Assembly (NCBI GenBank): GCA_947359465.1
Contig: OX375877.1
Location: 76,396,698 to 76,460,697 of the forward strand
Length of the DNA stretch: 64,000 nucleotides
Reading direction: 5' to 3'
From: Metellina segmentata
Lineage: Eukaryota; Arthropoda; Arachnida; Araneae; Tetragnathidae
Each line of letters opens with the position of its first letter. Position 1 is the stretch's first letter. This document shows, piece after piece, positions 16,895 to 30,000 of this stretch. The translations under genes and the position numbers were made by a program. The notes under the pieces are model-generated. The model had not been told where the DNA came from. It was given only the letters and a program-made list of their open reading frames with translations, and searched no databases.

Positions 16895-16925
16895 CAGGTG
16901 GTCACATTAATGTGACTGGACTGTG

Positions 16926-17508
16926 CATAACCTTCACATAAAAAAATGAAGCTGGACTTCAGCAGGCTAGAGATCAATATATTCTGGTAAGTAAAAGCTA
17001 AAAGAGATTTTTACTTTATAATATAGATGATATTAGTATGTATCATGAAAGGAATCAGGTCAGATAATAAGTTATTAATTAACAAAAATAAAGGCATTTA
17101 TGTTGAAAAATCTCCTTCAAAATTCCTCTTGAAATTTTTATAGCTTACACGGCCAGTAAAAGATGTCATGTGCTTATACTGGTAAACCTACGTAGCCTTC
17201 GTAACTTAGTTGTAACAACCACAATTGTTTTTATTCTTCAAGGAAAGCAATAGATTAAATGCGATGACAATCGGGTAAAATTCATTATAAAAGTAAAGAA
17301 CCTTCAAAACAATGACTAATAAATTTTAAAACCTTAGAACAGCGTCAATGACCATTTCGATGAAGCAAGACTCGCACCATCATCAGGACAGAAGCTATTG
17401 TAGTATGAGCTTGTTTACTTGTTTGAATATAAGAACAATAAAATGTTGTGCTGTGAGTGTTCCATACTTTAAGCCCTAATATACAATCAATTACAAACAA
17501 CACAACTG
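16926..17508. other. No supported gene
   Basis: A+T-rich flank of the Tc1 element. No motif-bearing frame. Confidence 0.5.
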
Positions 17509-18010
17509 ATATGATACAAGCCCACAAATCCACCCAGTATAATGTGTCCTCGTTTTTCTTTCCGACGCGTCTTCTCTGTGGAAGTGGTGGAAACAAACTT
17601 CAGATATTTTCACATCATAAACTACTTGCTAAAATAAGAACAATAATACATTATGCATGAAGTGTCCCATATATTTTACTATGCTACACATTTAACAGAA
17701 AACATCTACGAGGGAATTGATACTATCCAAGCCCACGTAAAGACTCCAATCCACCCACTATAATGTGTCCTCGTTTTTCTTCTCGAGGCGTCTTCTCTAC
17801 GGAAGTGGTGGAAACAAACTTCAGATATTTTCACATCATAAACTACTTGCTAAAATAAGAACAATAATACATTACGCAGTGAGTCTCCCATATCTTATAC
17901 CCCGCTACACTATTAACAGAAAACATCTAGGAGGGAATTGATACTATCCAAGCCCACGTAAAGATCCCAATCCACCCAGTACAATGAATGTCCTTGTTTT
18001 CCATCCCGAG
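17509..18010. repeat. Tandem repeat, period about 216 bp
   Basis: A unit beginning (C/A)CAAGCCCAC and containing CACCCA(G/C)TATAATGTGTCCT, then GAAGTGGTGGAAACAAACTT, starts near 17513, 17729 and 17946. The third copy is partial. Confidence 0.8.
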
Positions 18011-18530
18011 ACGAAGCGTCATTTTTGCGGGAGAGCGGATTCGGCTCATTAACCCCGCCGATAGCCGTCCTTGATGGATGCGGGGTCTGAACTGCTGACT
18101 TTCCGCTGCATTCTCCTCCCTCTCGGCCCCTTTTGTAGAGTGACGCTAAGTGCTTTCCAGACGGCCTAATTTCCATTCAAATGACTCCTCCCCTACTCTA
18201 TAGCCTCCGCGGTGTGTAGGCAACTTCCCCCTTGTACGTCGGGAGTGCACGGTGTTTAACGTTTGTAAGTTTGGAGATGAGAACGGTGTCGTACAGCGTT
18301 CGGTGTGTGGGAGGGGGATTCGCGTTCGCGACTCTGTCCCTGTGACCGTCCCGGAGAGTGTTTAAGAGGAGGGGTGACTCCATCTTTCGTTGTATCTCAG
18401 AATCAAAAATTGGGGTTGTCGTTGCTCGATGGGTATGCCCATTGAGCAACCTTCAAGTTGTAGTCGGCCAAAGTTTGATTCCTGTCAGGGGCATTCCACC
18501 ATGGGTCAGTTTTTCTCTTTCGTGTACCCA
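18011..18530. other. G+C-richer stretch, nothing recognised
   Basis: Higher G+C than the surroundings with several CpG pairs, but no convincing exon, RNA or repeat. Confidence 0.4.
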
Positions 18531-18534
18531 CCAA

Positions 18535-18836
18535 CCTGTGTGGTGGTTAAGGTGTCAGCCTCTAGATAGGCCGGTTCCTGGTTCGAATCCGGGTCAGTGC
18601 ATGGATGTTTGTAAGCGTATGGTGTAGAGGCGGCCGGTGCACCTTATATTGGTCATGGCTGAAAGTGCTCACGTTGGGTTGGTGTAGAAGTATGGAGAAT
18701 GGCGTGACAGTTCAAGTGTTGCCTCGTCATCTGACCGTGGTTCACAATCACGTGGTGTTGTTCTTGGATATTTCCCTTAAGGGATTGATCTCGGACAGTC
18801 GTCAATAACCTGTTGTGTTGCTCTAGTACGACGTTA
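18535..18836 (+). repeat. tRNA-derived SINE, near full length
   Basis: The head has an A-box-like TGGTGGTTAAGGTG and a B box GGTTCGAATCC (ending 18590). The body follows (ATGGATGTTTGTAAGCGTAT, CACGTTGGGTTGGTGTAGAAG, TTCCCTTAAGGGATTGATC) and it ends GTTGCTCTAGTACGACGTTA. Same family as the copies at 49.7, 51.0 and 61.8 kb. Confidence 0.88.
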
Positions 18837-18975
18837 ATTATAAAAATTAACAATTTCCTTTCGTGTCTGTAAAAACTTTTATTGGTCGTGTGTATGTCTA
18901 TTGTTGATATTATATGTCTTGTGTCTGGCACAGCATGGTCAAATATAGCACCTGCGCCATTAAAACCCCACCAAC

Positions 18976-19843
<868 letters not shown>

Positions 19844-19844
19844 T

Positions 19845-19888
<44 letters not shown>

Positions 19889-21590
19889 ATAAATATTTAA
19901 TAACTAATGAGAAATTTACGATACTAGAAGGCCCATACACAACATCTTTGTTTAAATTTCTATTTATATCAATTGATTGTTCTACTAATATCGATTGATT
20001 ACTCACTTTACTTACAGTCTCATTGAGATTGTCTATTAATGTACTATTGATATTACCCTGAAACACACATAATGACTAATTAGACCTATCTATTGATTGA
20101 ACGAATCCTTAGGAGAATTATATTGGTTAAAACGTCAGAAACGCTTCAGAGGTCAAGCGTAGAGAGCAACATGTTCACGGTGTAATAATGTGTGCTTGAT
20201 CATCAGAAGGTGAAATCCGTTTAAAATCAATATAAGCACCGATACGTATATAATTACATATAAGAATTAGTCAAAAATGTAAAACAGCAGTGTGATTCTT
20301 ATAAAGGTTAGTTCGTGTCTCAAGAAGTTCATATTGTTGTCATGTTACCACAATTTGCATTTGGATGTCCCATTTTCATTGCATTTCATTTAACTGGAAG
20401 GTTATTCGGTACATTTTAACACATGTTATTCTAAACACGTTTTTAAGTATATCTAACTAACAAGTAAGTTATATTAAGGTTGATTTGAAGTAATATTTGG
20501 GGGAAACTCAATTTTTTCACTACACAGAAAGGCAGCTAACTTACCAGGATCTCTTCCAGACAATAGCTTGGGATCAAAATAATCTGATCTGACTGAAATT
20601 TTAGGAGCGGGTTAGGTTTACCCAGCTTTCATATTGAACGAATAGACTCATTAAAAACCACGTGACTCATGTACTAATCAGAGTTCGACTACAGCGAAAT
20701 GCTCATCAACGTCATCTTATGTCGTTTCCCTCTTTTGATGTTGTCACCAGAGGTGGCCTAAAACTTCCAATTCAATCTACAGTGAACCACAGTGCTAAAA
20801 AGTAATTTTCTGAGTTTTGGGCAAAAATGGATAGCGGATATATAAGAGGTTGCGAAGCCAAACCACATTGCCAACTACTTATTTAAAATTCGTTTACAAA
20901 AGAACGTTACAAAAACCAAAAGAATTCGTACTAACCTGGTTTTCTATTCTAGTAGTCACTGGTTGAAATGTAAAATCGTTAATTTATAAAAATGTTTCGA
21001 ACTGTGTGGTCATCCGCTGTGTATAGTTTTCTTTGTAAAACTTCGAGAAATGAAACATTTAAGATTTCCAGGACAATAAATGAGAACAAAATATTGCAAC
21101 CCAAGCAAAATTGTACTAGGAGTAGGATTATAAAACTACGATTAAATCAATGAAAATTTTTTAAACGCATTAATTCATGTTGCTTCGAAAGAATATCACC
21201 TGAACGTGTGTCAAATTCATTTTTGACGTCTCTGTAAATCCAGTTATGTAGCATGATGAGTTACTTTGTAAAGAAAGCAACTTTACAATGCTTTTTTACC
21301 GAGGTTCTAAGTAGAGAAAACGGGTTATACTGAAGTATTAGAAATTAGTTGTGGGTATTTTCAGCATCATCATAACTTGGTGTGTGCAGATAGTGTAAAA
21401 TATGTAGGTCTTAGTGTTACCCAAAATCTAAAAATATAAAATAAATTAAATAATTATAATGAAATATTTTCATTTAATCTTCAACAAAAATAGGATTCAT
21501 TTGATAAACTAATGGATCAAAAATAAACTCTTTATTATATGCTTGTCTTTATTATCCCTTCTTTTGTCCTTCAGAATGAAGAAATAAAGC
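19844..21590. other. (TA)n remainder, then no supported gene
   Basis: 19844-19882 continues the split TA tract. From there to 21590 the DNA is A+T-rich, without a motif-bearing frame or recognisable repeat. Confidence 0.55.
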
Positions 21591-21667
21591 ACCCACATTC
21601 CTGTGTATAATTCTTTTTAAATACATGATATTGAACTCATATGATTGTACATAAAATATACACTGTT
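21591..21667 (+). repeat. 77-bp direct repeat, copy 1
   Basis: Contains CATTCCTGTGTATAAT and TGATATTGAACTCATATGAT, ending ATACACTGTTCT. Almost identical to 22236-22312, which follows the (CA)n tract. Confidence 0.9.
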
Positions 21668-22102
21668 CTCCACTTTAAGTAAGGATATTCAAGTCAGCTA
21701 TTTGCAGCAGCATATATGCATGCAGCAATATGAAAACCCTTCCTTAATACAGTTGTGTATTAAGTAATCGAAAAAACAATTATCATTGTCACGATTCCCT
21801 GTCTTTCAACACGTTGATTACGAACACAGATAGGTTACAAGAACAGTTGTTCTTGTGTTCTGGTTGCTACTTGTTACTGTGGACGAACATCGATGGATGA
21901 CAGCAACTGAGTTATGATACGATTAAGAACATGAAATATTGGATGCGATTCTGAAAAAGACCATGAATAAGAATAGAATCGTTTTATAATCCAGTGGTGC
22001 GGCGTGTATTTTGAAACTTTATATTTGTTAAATACGATTCCTTCAGAGGAAAGGAATGACACAGGCCATGTGGATCGCAAAAGGGAAAGATAGTATTGAT
22101 TG

Positions 22103-22312
<210 letters not shown>

Positions 22313-22320
22313 ACATAAAT

Positions 22321-22363
<43 letters not shown>

Positions 22364-22369
<6 letters not shown>

Positions 22370-23658
22370 TAACCGATAGGATTCTTGTATATTAAAACGG
22401 ACATACAAGAAAGCTATAGTACATTTACACATAATGCCTGGATTGAATGACAACCCTAACAGCACAAAGAAAGGTACTAAGAGTTCTATGGGCGATTACA
22501 CTATACAACAATATTGTATTGTAAATAAATGTACGCGTCCGATTTAGGTGTGCAGTATCCCTCTGTTCTTGAACATTACTACCCACACTGTCAATCAAAA
22601 AAGACATTGCTCGGTCACTTTGTCAATAATGAAATCCTGAACTAATGCTTATTTTTTACTTCATATATCTGTCCCCCAACTACAGCCCATCCTCAAACAC
22701 AAGAAACAATCCCAACCAATTTCCGAGCCCACTAGTCCCGAGTACCCTAGTACATCCAAGAGACAGCAGCGATACCCTTCAGCAAGCGTCTCCCATTCAT
22801 AAATAATGGGGAAACGTACGGCGCTTTAATCGAATACGTTCTGGCACCTCGTCGAGACCACATATCGTTTGGCAACCGCCACCGAAGGAACGAGCGTCCC
22901 CCGGGGCAGCCCACCCCCTCTTCAGACGAGGGAGGGCCGGCGTCTTATTAAAAATGCATCCCTTAGATAAAGCGGAACTGAGTCATACCGGGACACGAGA
23001 ACGGCCATTGAAACGGGATGATGGGATGACTGAAGGACGATGGTGGATGTTACGTCGATTCCGTTCTTCTGGAGCGTGGTGGTGTCTTTTGAGGGTGGAG
23101 GTCATTGTTGTCTTTCATGTCGTTGTCTGTCATGCTGTGGCGTATTGTGTGATGATACTCTTTGGGAGTCAATCGTTACGAAATGCATGTTGAATGACAT
23201 GAAATATGCTTAATGTAGTGAAAAAAGGTCGCGAGATTTTTTAAAAAACCAACGCCAGACATCCGCCTTTTCGTCAAAACTTCAAAACAAATTAACTGTA
23301 TTTTTCTCGATCCGTGGAAATGAGCAACGAGAAAGATTGATTGGGTTAATTATTCCCGTTTTTGTCCTTCGACGGATCCTTTGCAGGTTCGACGAATTGA
23401 AATTCTAAATACGGATTATTTTTAAGCCTTTAAGGCTCGTTTATCCTTGTACATCAATGCAAATCAGCTCTGATTATCATGACTCGTCGGAACACAGTGA
23501 GTAAAGAGAACGACTTATTGGCTTAATTACTAACCGTTTTGGTCTTTCATTAGTTCGACTGATTCAAATACGGAGAGCGGATCCCTATCCGCTGAGCCTA
23601 TGAGCAACTATAACGGAAATAATTGATAGGTTTAATCATTCTCGTTCTCACCGTTCAT
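22364..23658. other. No supported gene
   Basis: 22670-23110 is G+C-richer and CpG-containing but has no convincing exon. Parts of 23270-23660 contain diverged GACGGATCC-type words that foreshadow the tandem repeat following. Confidence 0.4.
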
Positions 23659-24615
23659 TGTTTCGACGGATCCGAATGCGGAAAGCGGATTCGTATTGAC
23701 GTAAGAGTTTAACTGAGCCTTAAGTTTTTGTTTGGCAGTTCAATATAATATCTTGAAACAAATAAAATATAGAACACTCTCAGGGGAAGTATCCTCTTCG
23801 GCCACATTAAGATCGGGAAACTATTGAGGAGGGTTTCTTCTTGCCTGTAAGGTCACACAGAAAGTAAGTGCCAAACTAATTTGGTAGAAGTGATATTACA
23901 GGTGGTAGAATCCAGTAAGAACCAGGAAACAATAGTACCAAGAGAAATAGTTGTAAATAAAGTAAAATATTATCGTGTATTATCTGTATTGTTTCGACGG
24001 ATCCGAATGCGGAAAGCGGATTCGTATTGACGTAAGAGTTTAACTGAGCCTTAAGTTTTTGTTTGGCAGTTCAATATAATCTTGAAACATAAATAAAATA
24101 TAGAACACTCTCAGGGGAAGTATTCTCTTCGGCCTCATTAAGATCGGGGAAACTATTGGGGAGGGTTTCTTCTTGCCTGTAAGGTCACACAGAAAGTAAG
24201 TGCCAAACTAATTTGGTAGAAGTGATATTACAGGTGGTAGAATCCAGTAAGAACCAGGAAACAATAGTACCAAGAGAAATAGTTGTAAATAAAGTAAAAT
24301 ATTATCGTGTATTATCTGTATTGTTTCGACGGATCCGAATGCGGAAAGCGGATTCGTATTGACGTAAGAGTTTAACTGAGCCTTAAGTTTTTGTTTGGCA
24401 GTTCAATATAATCTTGAAACAGAAATAAAATATAAAACACTCTCAGGGGAAGTATTCTCTTCGGCCTCATTAAGATCGGGGAAACTATTGGGGAGGGTTT
24501 CTTCTTTCCTGTAAGGTCACACAGAAAGTAAGTGCCAAACTAATTTGGTAGAGGTGATATTACAGGTGGTAGAATCCAGTAAGAACCAGGAAACAATAGT
24601 ACCAAGAGAAATAGG
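23659..24615 (+). repeat. Three tandem copies of a ~331-bp unit
   Basis: TGTTTCGACGGATCCGAATG occurs at 23659, 23990 and 24322 (spacings 331 and 332). The last copy ends at about 24615 at AGAGAAATAG. The units are nearly identical, so amplification is recent. The unit includes CAGGTGGTAGAATCCAGTAA; no protein frame is conserved. Confidence 0.93.
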
Positions 24616-25344
24616 GTATATGTTCGTATCAAAATATTATTGTGACATTAAGCATTGAATATAAAATTGATGTTGAAACTTTTAAGACCAATGCAAGCGT
24701 TTCATAAATTGTTTGAATAAAACTATAAAATGAACCCTATAGCTCAGACATAAATTCTAGTCAGTCCATAATTAAATAGGATGCGTTTAAAACCGTTAGT
24801 CTCCAATTTGTTGGGCCGAACTAAGCTAAATTTAGTATAAATACTTTTTAGCTGAAAGAGTTTGGTTTTCTGAACAAATAACTCAGATTTGTAGCTGTAT
24901 ATACAATTTGTAGAGTAATTAGGCAAATCAAGTAAAAAGAAGTTAACATTTAAAGTGATATTTACTTCAACCATGTTTTGTACGTGTTCCAAAATCTACA
25001 TATTCTACTGTAGAACACAGGATGTATCTATAGATTTTCCTCACATACAGCAATATTCGTTCCTTCAAAGAAGCTAAATAATTGTACTTTGTACACCTCA
25101 CAGTAATGTTTGTTGTTTCTTATGCCTACACTGGCAGACCAGAGGAGTGCCAGGCCCGTCGAAGACGGCAAGAGGCGAGGGGGGTGCGCCTTCCATGTTA
25201 TTGAGCCCCATTGGGAGGAAGTCCGACTTTGCTCGACATACATGACACATCCGTTTTACAGGAAGGTCCCTATCAGACATCCATTCACTCACACATATCG
25301 TAATTTAGATCCCAATCAGAGGCCGATAACCCCCTGATCAGGTA
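24616..25344. other. No supported gene
   Basis: A+T-rich to about 25100, then a more balanced stretch adjoining the tRNA-like repeat. No motif-bearing frame. Confidence 0.45.
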
Positions 25345-25560
25345 CCCCCAGAGGTATTGATTTGGTATGGGAACATGGGGGACATTGTGACCACGACCTA
25401 TTTAACGTGCCCCAGTCACCATTAGTGAACACGACGGTCTTTAGCCAGGTCGAAGCGCCGATCTCGCAATCATCAGAATTGGAGGCTCCGCCGAGGACAG
25501 AACCCACAACCCTTCTGATGCGAGCCCGACGCTCTACTGACTGAGCTACCGCGGCTCCCT
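25345..25560 (-). repeat. tRNA-derived SINE of a second family
   Basis: On the minus strand the head reads GCCGCGGTAGCTCAGTCAGT then AGAGCGTCGGGCTCGCATCA, a tRNA-like A-box region, and a diverged B box follows (TTGTGGGTTCTGTCC). The body then contains GGGGCACGTTAAATAGGTCG. No other clear full copy is in the window. Not an intact tRNA gene, because the 3' acceptor half is replaced by the SINE body. Confidence 0.65.
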
Positions 25561-25699
25561 CACAATAATAAATTTCATAACTTTCAAGACGAGAAAATCC
25601 TTTTTCCGAAATTTGTGTAGTCTTTGGACCTTTTCTTAGGGTCGTTAATGTTTGATATTCCCAAAGTACTGAGGAAATAGTTACACTTTTTAGTTGTAA

Positions 25700-25945
25700 A
25701 GTTATACCAGAAAAGTACGATCACATAATGTTAACGTATCTGTTTTAACAGCAAAGTACGATCAAGTAATGTAACATAGCTGTTTTAACAGAAAAGTACG
25801 ATCAAGTAATGTTAGCATAGCTGTTTTTTAACAGAAAAGTACGATCAAGTAATGTTAGCATAGCTGTGTGTGTGTGTGTTTTAACAGAAAAGTACGATCA
25901 AGTAATGTTAGCATAACTGTTTTAACAGAAAAGTACGATAGCCCA
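25700..25945 (+). repeat. Minisatellite, 41-45-bp unit, about six copies
   Basis: Units of TTTTAACAGAAAAGTACGAT followed by CAAGTAATGTTAGCATAGCTG. One unit carries an inserted (TG)n. From 25946 to 26353 there is no supported feature. Confidence 0.9.
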
Positions 25946-26355
25946 CGCTAAGTGCAGTAACATGACTCTTTCTTCTTCCTATCCGCAAAACCAAGAAGGC
26001 CCAAATGCAGCGAAGACTTTCGGCACAATACGTGAATAGTGATTTTAGCAACGGAGTGACTTAGAATGAATTAAAAAGCTAAAAATGTTCTTACAAGTGA
26101 GAACACAACAAAGATTTATAGTAGCATGAATCTGTTATATAGAAAAAAGACTTTTGTTGATGCAGTGGAAAATTAGTCGTTCACCACGGACCAAGAACTG
26201 AAAGCAGCGGTTCATGGGTGACTTTCTGTTCATCCGAAAATCCTTTTGAGGAAACGATGGAACAGCAGTGTTAAACAGCAATGACTACGTTCAAAACTGA
26301 TGTTATAGTATTATCTACTTTTAAAGATATGAAGTTTATAGCTACATTGCAGATA

Positions 26356-27768
26356 CACTGCTGTTTGTAAAAAATGCAACACCATGAAGAATCATCCGAA
26401 TGAAATGGAATTTGCAGCAGATGTGAATTATAGGATGTTATGCAAAGTAGTAAAGTTTCAGAGCCACCACGCATGCGTGGTGTGAGCAAATCCCTCTAAA
26501 CTGATGCTAAGAGCGTATAAATAGAGGGCTGTAGCGGGACGTTGAAAATAGTGCATGGTTATTTTTTAGTGGGAAACGTTTAATGAGACCTAAGTATGCG
26601 ACCACGACGAAATAGGGTGAAATTTCAACAACTTACGGAGTTTGAACGGGGGAGCCTTCGCGAAGGAGGATTTTCCTTTCGCGCAGTAGCAGCTCATGTG
26701 CAGCGGAACAGTTCCACAGTGATGCGAGTTTGGAAGCAGTGGACCGACGAGCACCGGACAACTCGAAAAACTGGGAGTGGACGACGGAAGGTGACGTCAG
26801 CGCACGATGATAGATACCTGGTCCACATGGCGGTGAATGACCGTACAGCTTCCTCCAGGCAGTAAGCAGCACTTTTGGTCTACTGCTACAGGTGTACTAA
26901 TGTCGGCTTCGTCAATTCGCTGACGTCTGCTGCACCGTGGACTGCGTGCAAGGATTCTTTTATACAGGATCCCCTCACGCCAAACCATCCACTACTGCGT
27001 CTGCAATGGATTCATGAGCACAGAGCCTGGCGGGTTGATTGGCAACAGGTTGTCTTTTCTGACGAATCCTGCTTTAATTTGTGGAATCATGATGGCCGCA
27101 TTCGTGTTAGATGCTATACCGGTGAACGCTGCCTTCCAGAGTGTGTTATCGAACGTCATAGTGGCCGAACACCCAAAGTTATGGTCTGGAGTGCGATTTC
27201 GAATAATGGGCGATCTCAGCTGTTACGAATTGAGGGCAATCTGAATAACAACAGGTACGTCTGTGAAGTGCTAGAGCCCGAAGTCGTTCCCTTCCTTCAA
27301 GGCATCACTGAAGCTATCTTTCAACATGATAATGAACGACCACATGTTGCAAGGAATGTTCGAGACTACTTTTCAGTCCAACAAATGCAACTACTTCTTT
27401 TGCCTGCTTATTCGTAGGAATTGTCGCCTACATGAGCAAGTGTGGGATTTGGTTGGTCGGCGTCTCGCTCGTGATCCGCGACCTACAGCTTCAAAAGACG
27501 AACTTTGTGTGCGCATACAAACAATATGGAATTCTCTTCCACAAGCAGACATTCAACATCTGTTTCACTCTATGCCACGTCGTATAGCAGCACTTATTGC
27601 AGCGCTTGGTGGCTACACCAAATACTGATTTCGGACATTTAATATTGTTTTTTTTTTTTGCTTTGAAAATTTATTAATTTATTTGTACTAATACAAGCGT
27701 TTGTGTATTAAATTAAATTTAATTCTGACGACTCCTTCATGGTGTTGCATTTTTTACAAACAGCAGTA
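26356..27768 (+). mobile_element. Tc1-like element, inactive
   Basis: 1413 bp with inverted ends (CACTGCTGTTTGTAAAAAAT, then GCAACACCATGAAG). The right end shows one change at the outermost base. TA at 26354-26355 and 27769-27770. Holds a frameshifted transposase in the plus direction. Confidence 0.92.
26596..27625 (+). pseudogene. Frameshifted Tc1-like transposase
   Basis: Starts MRPRRNRVKFQQLTEFERG. The HTH region follows (GFSFRAVAAHVQRNSSTVMR) up to a stop at 26865. The frame resumes from about 26935 with LTPNHPLLRLQWIHEH, the first catalytic Asp in VFSDESCF, GGRIRV-type and VMVWSAIS motifs, and the second Asp in IFQHDNERPH. A stop at 27417 interrupts before the third motif, which continues in another frame (EQVWDLVGRRL ... 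LGGYTKY). At least two frame changes and one nonsense change make it dead. Full-length relatives are ~340 residues, so little sequence is actually missing. Confidence 0.88.
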
Positions 27769-27770
27769 TA

Positions 27771-29027
27771 CTTATTGACTGACTCTTGTAAATCAAATAA
27801 TACCGGAACATACAGGGCTCAGTGATATTACTGACCGCGATAGCAACCTGCGAGCTGTAACTACGATGCGTGATATTCTTCTGCGACAGTAAAACTTTGC
27901 GTGAGTGTTTATGTCCATTTAACTGAGGGGAAAATATTGTTTGGTCAGATATGATCCTTGAGACATAAAAAAAATCATCGACATTCCGTGATCTTATAGA
28001 AAATAGGACTTACTTCACTGAGCAAATAACATATTCGGAGGAGGGGGTCAAACAACCACAATAATTAACTATGGGTTGAGAGTGAACTTGCTGGCTTTGG
28101 TTAGAGAATTGATTATGAAGCTGGGTTTTATTAAAGGTGGATCCAGTAAGAAAAATTATGTGTTGAATGGTGACGAATCTTGTGTATGATGGGAAGGCTT
28201 AAACTCTGATGCACGTGTCCATCTACGAACCATAAAAAAAAACGTTAAAAAGGCTATTAAATAATACAAACTTTTTTTCATTCTATGTTTTGTTTTTTTC
28301 CGACCCCGATTTAACGTTTTCCTGCATATAACGTTATTTCATACCGGTCACTTGAAATACATTAAATCGTGGTTTCAATGTATATATATTTAATTTTGCA
28401 ATAAATAAATTGAGGTATCCTTTAATTTTTACAAGGTCAGTACGACACCGACCAACTATTAAATAATACGATAAAAGGCACAACACGATAGGAAACGTAA
28501 TTTGTGATGAAATGTAAAGACAAAGACGAATTGAATACAGAAACGCGAAGCACTTTTTGAGCATTTTCTTCCGAGGCAGGTTAAAGCAGTTTCCCTTGGT
28601 CTTCATCTCAGGAGATTATGCCGTTCCTTCTCTTCCAAGAATTCATTCATCCTCCTTAGAGTGGAAACGGGGTGATTCATTAAAATTGCATTGCCTCCGT
28701 ACGCCGAGAGTATTTCTTGAAAGATGATGACTCAGCACACACACTGAAACAACGTTACAACTGCTGGGGAAAAGAGAAACTGATGACATTTCTCGCTGGG
28801 GTTTTCCTGTTTTTTTAGCTCCGCTTTCCTCTGCGCTTAGTGATCTTAAAACCCAGTTTAAGGACTGGGTATATTCTGTGTTTTTGTGTTGTCTGCAATT
28901 TATTAAAGTGGCTTAGATGAAAGCTTCAATGTGATGATAGGTAGGAATGTAGTTAACTTTATTTTAATAAAAATAACTTTATTTCGTAATTTTTATTATA
29001 GCGAAAAAAGTACGGGCAGTTTGGGCC
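27771..29027. other. No supported gene
   Basis: A+T-rich DNA. A 90-codon minus-strand frame (28334-28606) has no motif and I do not call it. Confidence 0.45.
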
Positions 29028-30000
29028 TGTTAGGCTACGGTCATTGAGTCTGTTTCCTCCAGCCATGCTACGGTCATTGAGTCTGTTTCTTCCAGCCATG
29101 CTACGGTCATTGAATCTGTTTCATCCAACCATGCTACGGTCATTGAGTCTGTTTCGTCCAGCCATGATACGGTAATTGAATCTGTTTCCTCCAGCAATGC
29201 TACGGTCATTGAGTATGTTTCCTCCAGCAATACTACGGTCATTGAGAGTAATTCCTCCAACCATTCTACGGTCACTGAGTCTGTTTCTTCCAGCCATGCT
29301 ACGGTCATTGAATCTGTTTCCTCCAACCATGCTACGGTCATTGAGTCTGTTTCCTCCAGCAATGCTACGGTCATTGAGTCTGTTTCCTCCAGCCATGCTA
29401 CGGTCGTTGAGTCTGCTTCGTTCAGCCATACTACGGTCATTGAATCTGTTTCCTCCAGTCATGCTACGATCATTGAATCTGCTTCCTCCAGCAATGTTAC
29501 TGTCATTGAGTCTGTTTCCTCCAGCCATGCTACGGTCGTTGAGTGTTTCCTCGGATCATTCAGTCGATTCCTATCGTGCTATGGTCAGAGATGCTTCTTT
29601 TTGCTTTCAAGCTACGGTCATTGAGTATGTTTTATGCTGTCATGCTAAGGACATCGAGTCTTTTTTCTGCGGTCAAGCTACGATCATTCAGTATTTCTGG
29701 GGTAATGCTCAGATCATTGAGTCTGTTTCCTAAGCCATACTCTGGTCATTGAGATCTATTTTCTCTGGTCCTGCTTCTACGATTATTGAAGCTGTTTTCT
29801 GCTGTCATGCCGAAGTCATCGAGTCTTCCTGCGGTCATGCTCTGGCCACTGAGTCAGTTTTCTATGGTCATGCTACGGTCATTGAGTCTGTTTTCTGCGA
29901 TTATGTTTGGTAATTGAATCGGTTTTCTGCGGCCATGCAATCTGAGTCTTATTTCTGCATTCGTACTACGGTTATTAAATCTGTTTTCCATGGTCATGCT
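29028..30000 (+). repeat. 33-bp minisatellite, diverging rightward
   Basis: About 16 regular units of CATTGAGTCTGTTTCCTCCA followed by GCCATGCTACGGT (29028-29560), then less regular 33-40-bp versions to about 30000. Because 33 is divisible by three and units lack stops in several frames, long 11-residue-periodic frames appear on both strands (for example TVAWLEETDSM on minus, MLRSLSLFPPA on plus). I read these as by-products, not genes. Confidence 0.93.

Larger units (their letters stand above)
5389..16925 (+). mobile_element. Tc1-like element split by the Polinton
   Basis: The left end (5389-5424) reads CACAGTCCAGTCACATTAAT and continues GTGACCACC. The exact inverse closes the element at 16897-16925. 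TA precedes the left end (5387-5388); the base pair after the right end is CA, then TA, so the target duplication may have mutated. The 10.65-kb Polinton sits 36 bp inside the left end. Without it and one copy of its target duplication, the Tc1 copy is ~880 bp, shorter than a full Tc1 because the transposase gene is internally deleted. It was therefore non-autonomous. Confidence 0.88.

Noticed and set aside
18535..18600. Functional tRNA gene
   Set aside because: It has A and B boxes, but the acceptor stem does not close and the same head recurs with a common body, so it is a SINE head. The same applies at 49.97, 51.2, 57.85 and 61.8 kb.
29030..29733. 11-residue-repeat proteins on both strands
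   Set aside because: Explained by a 33-bp stop-free minisatellite; opposing frames cannot all be genes.
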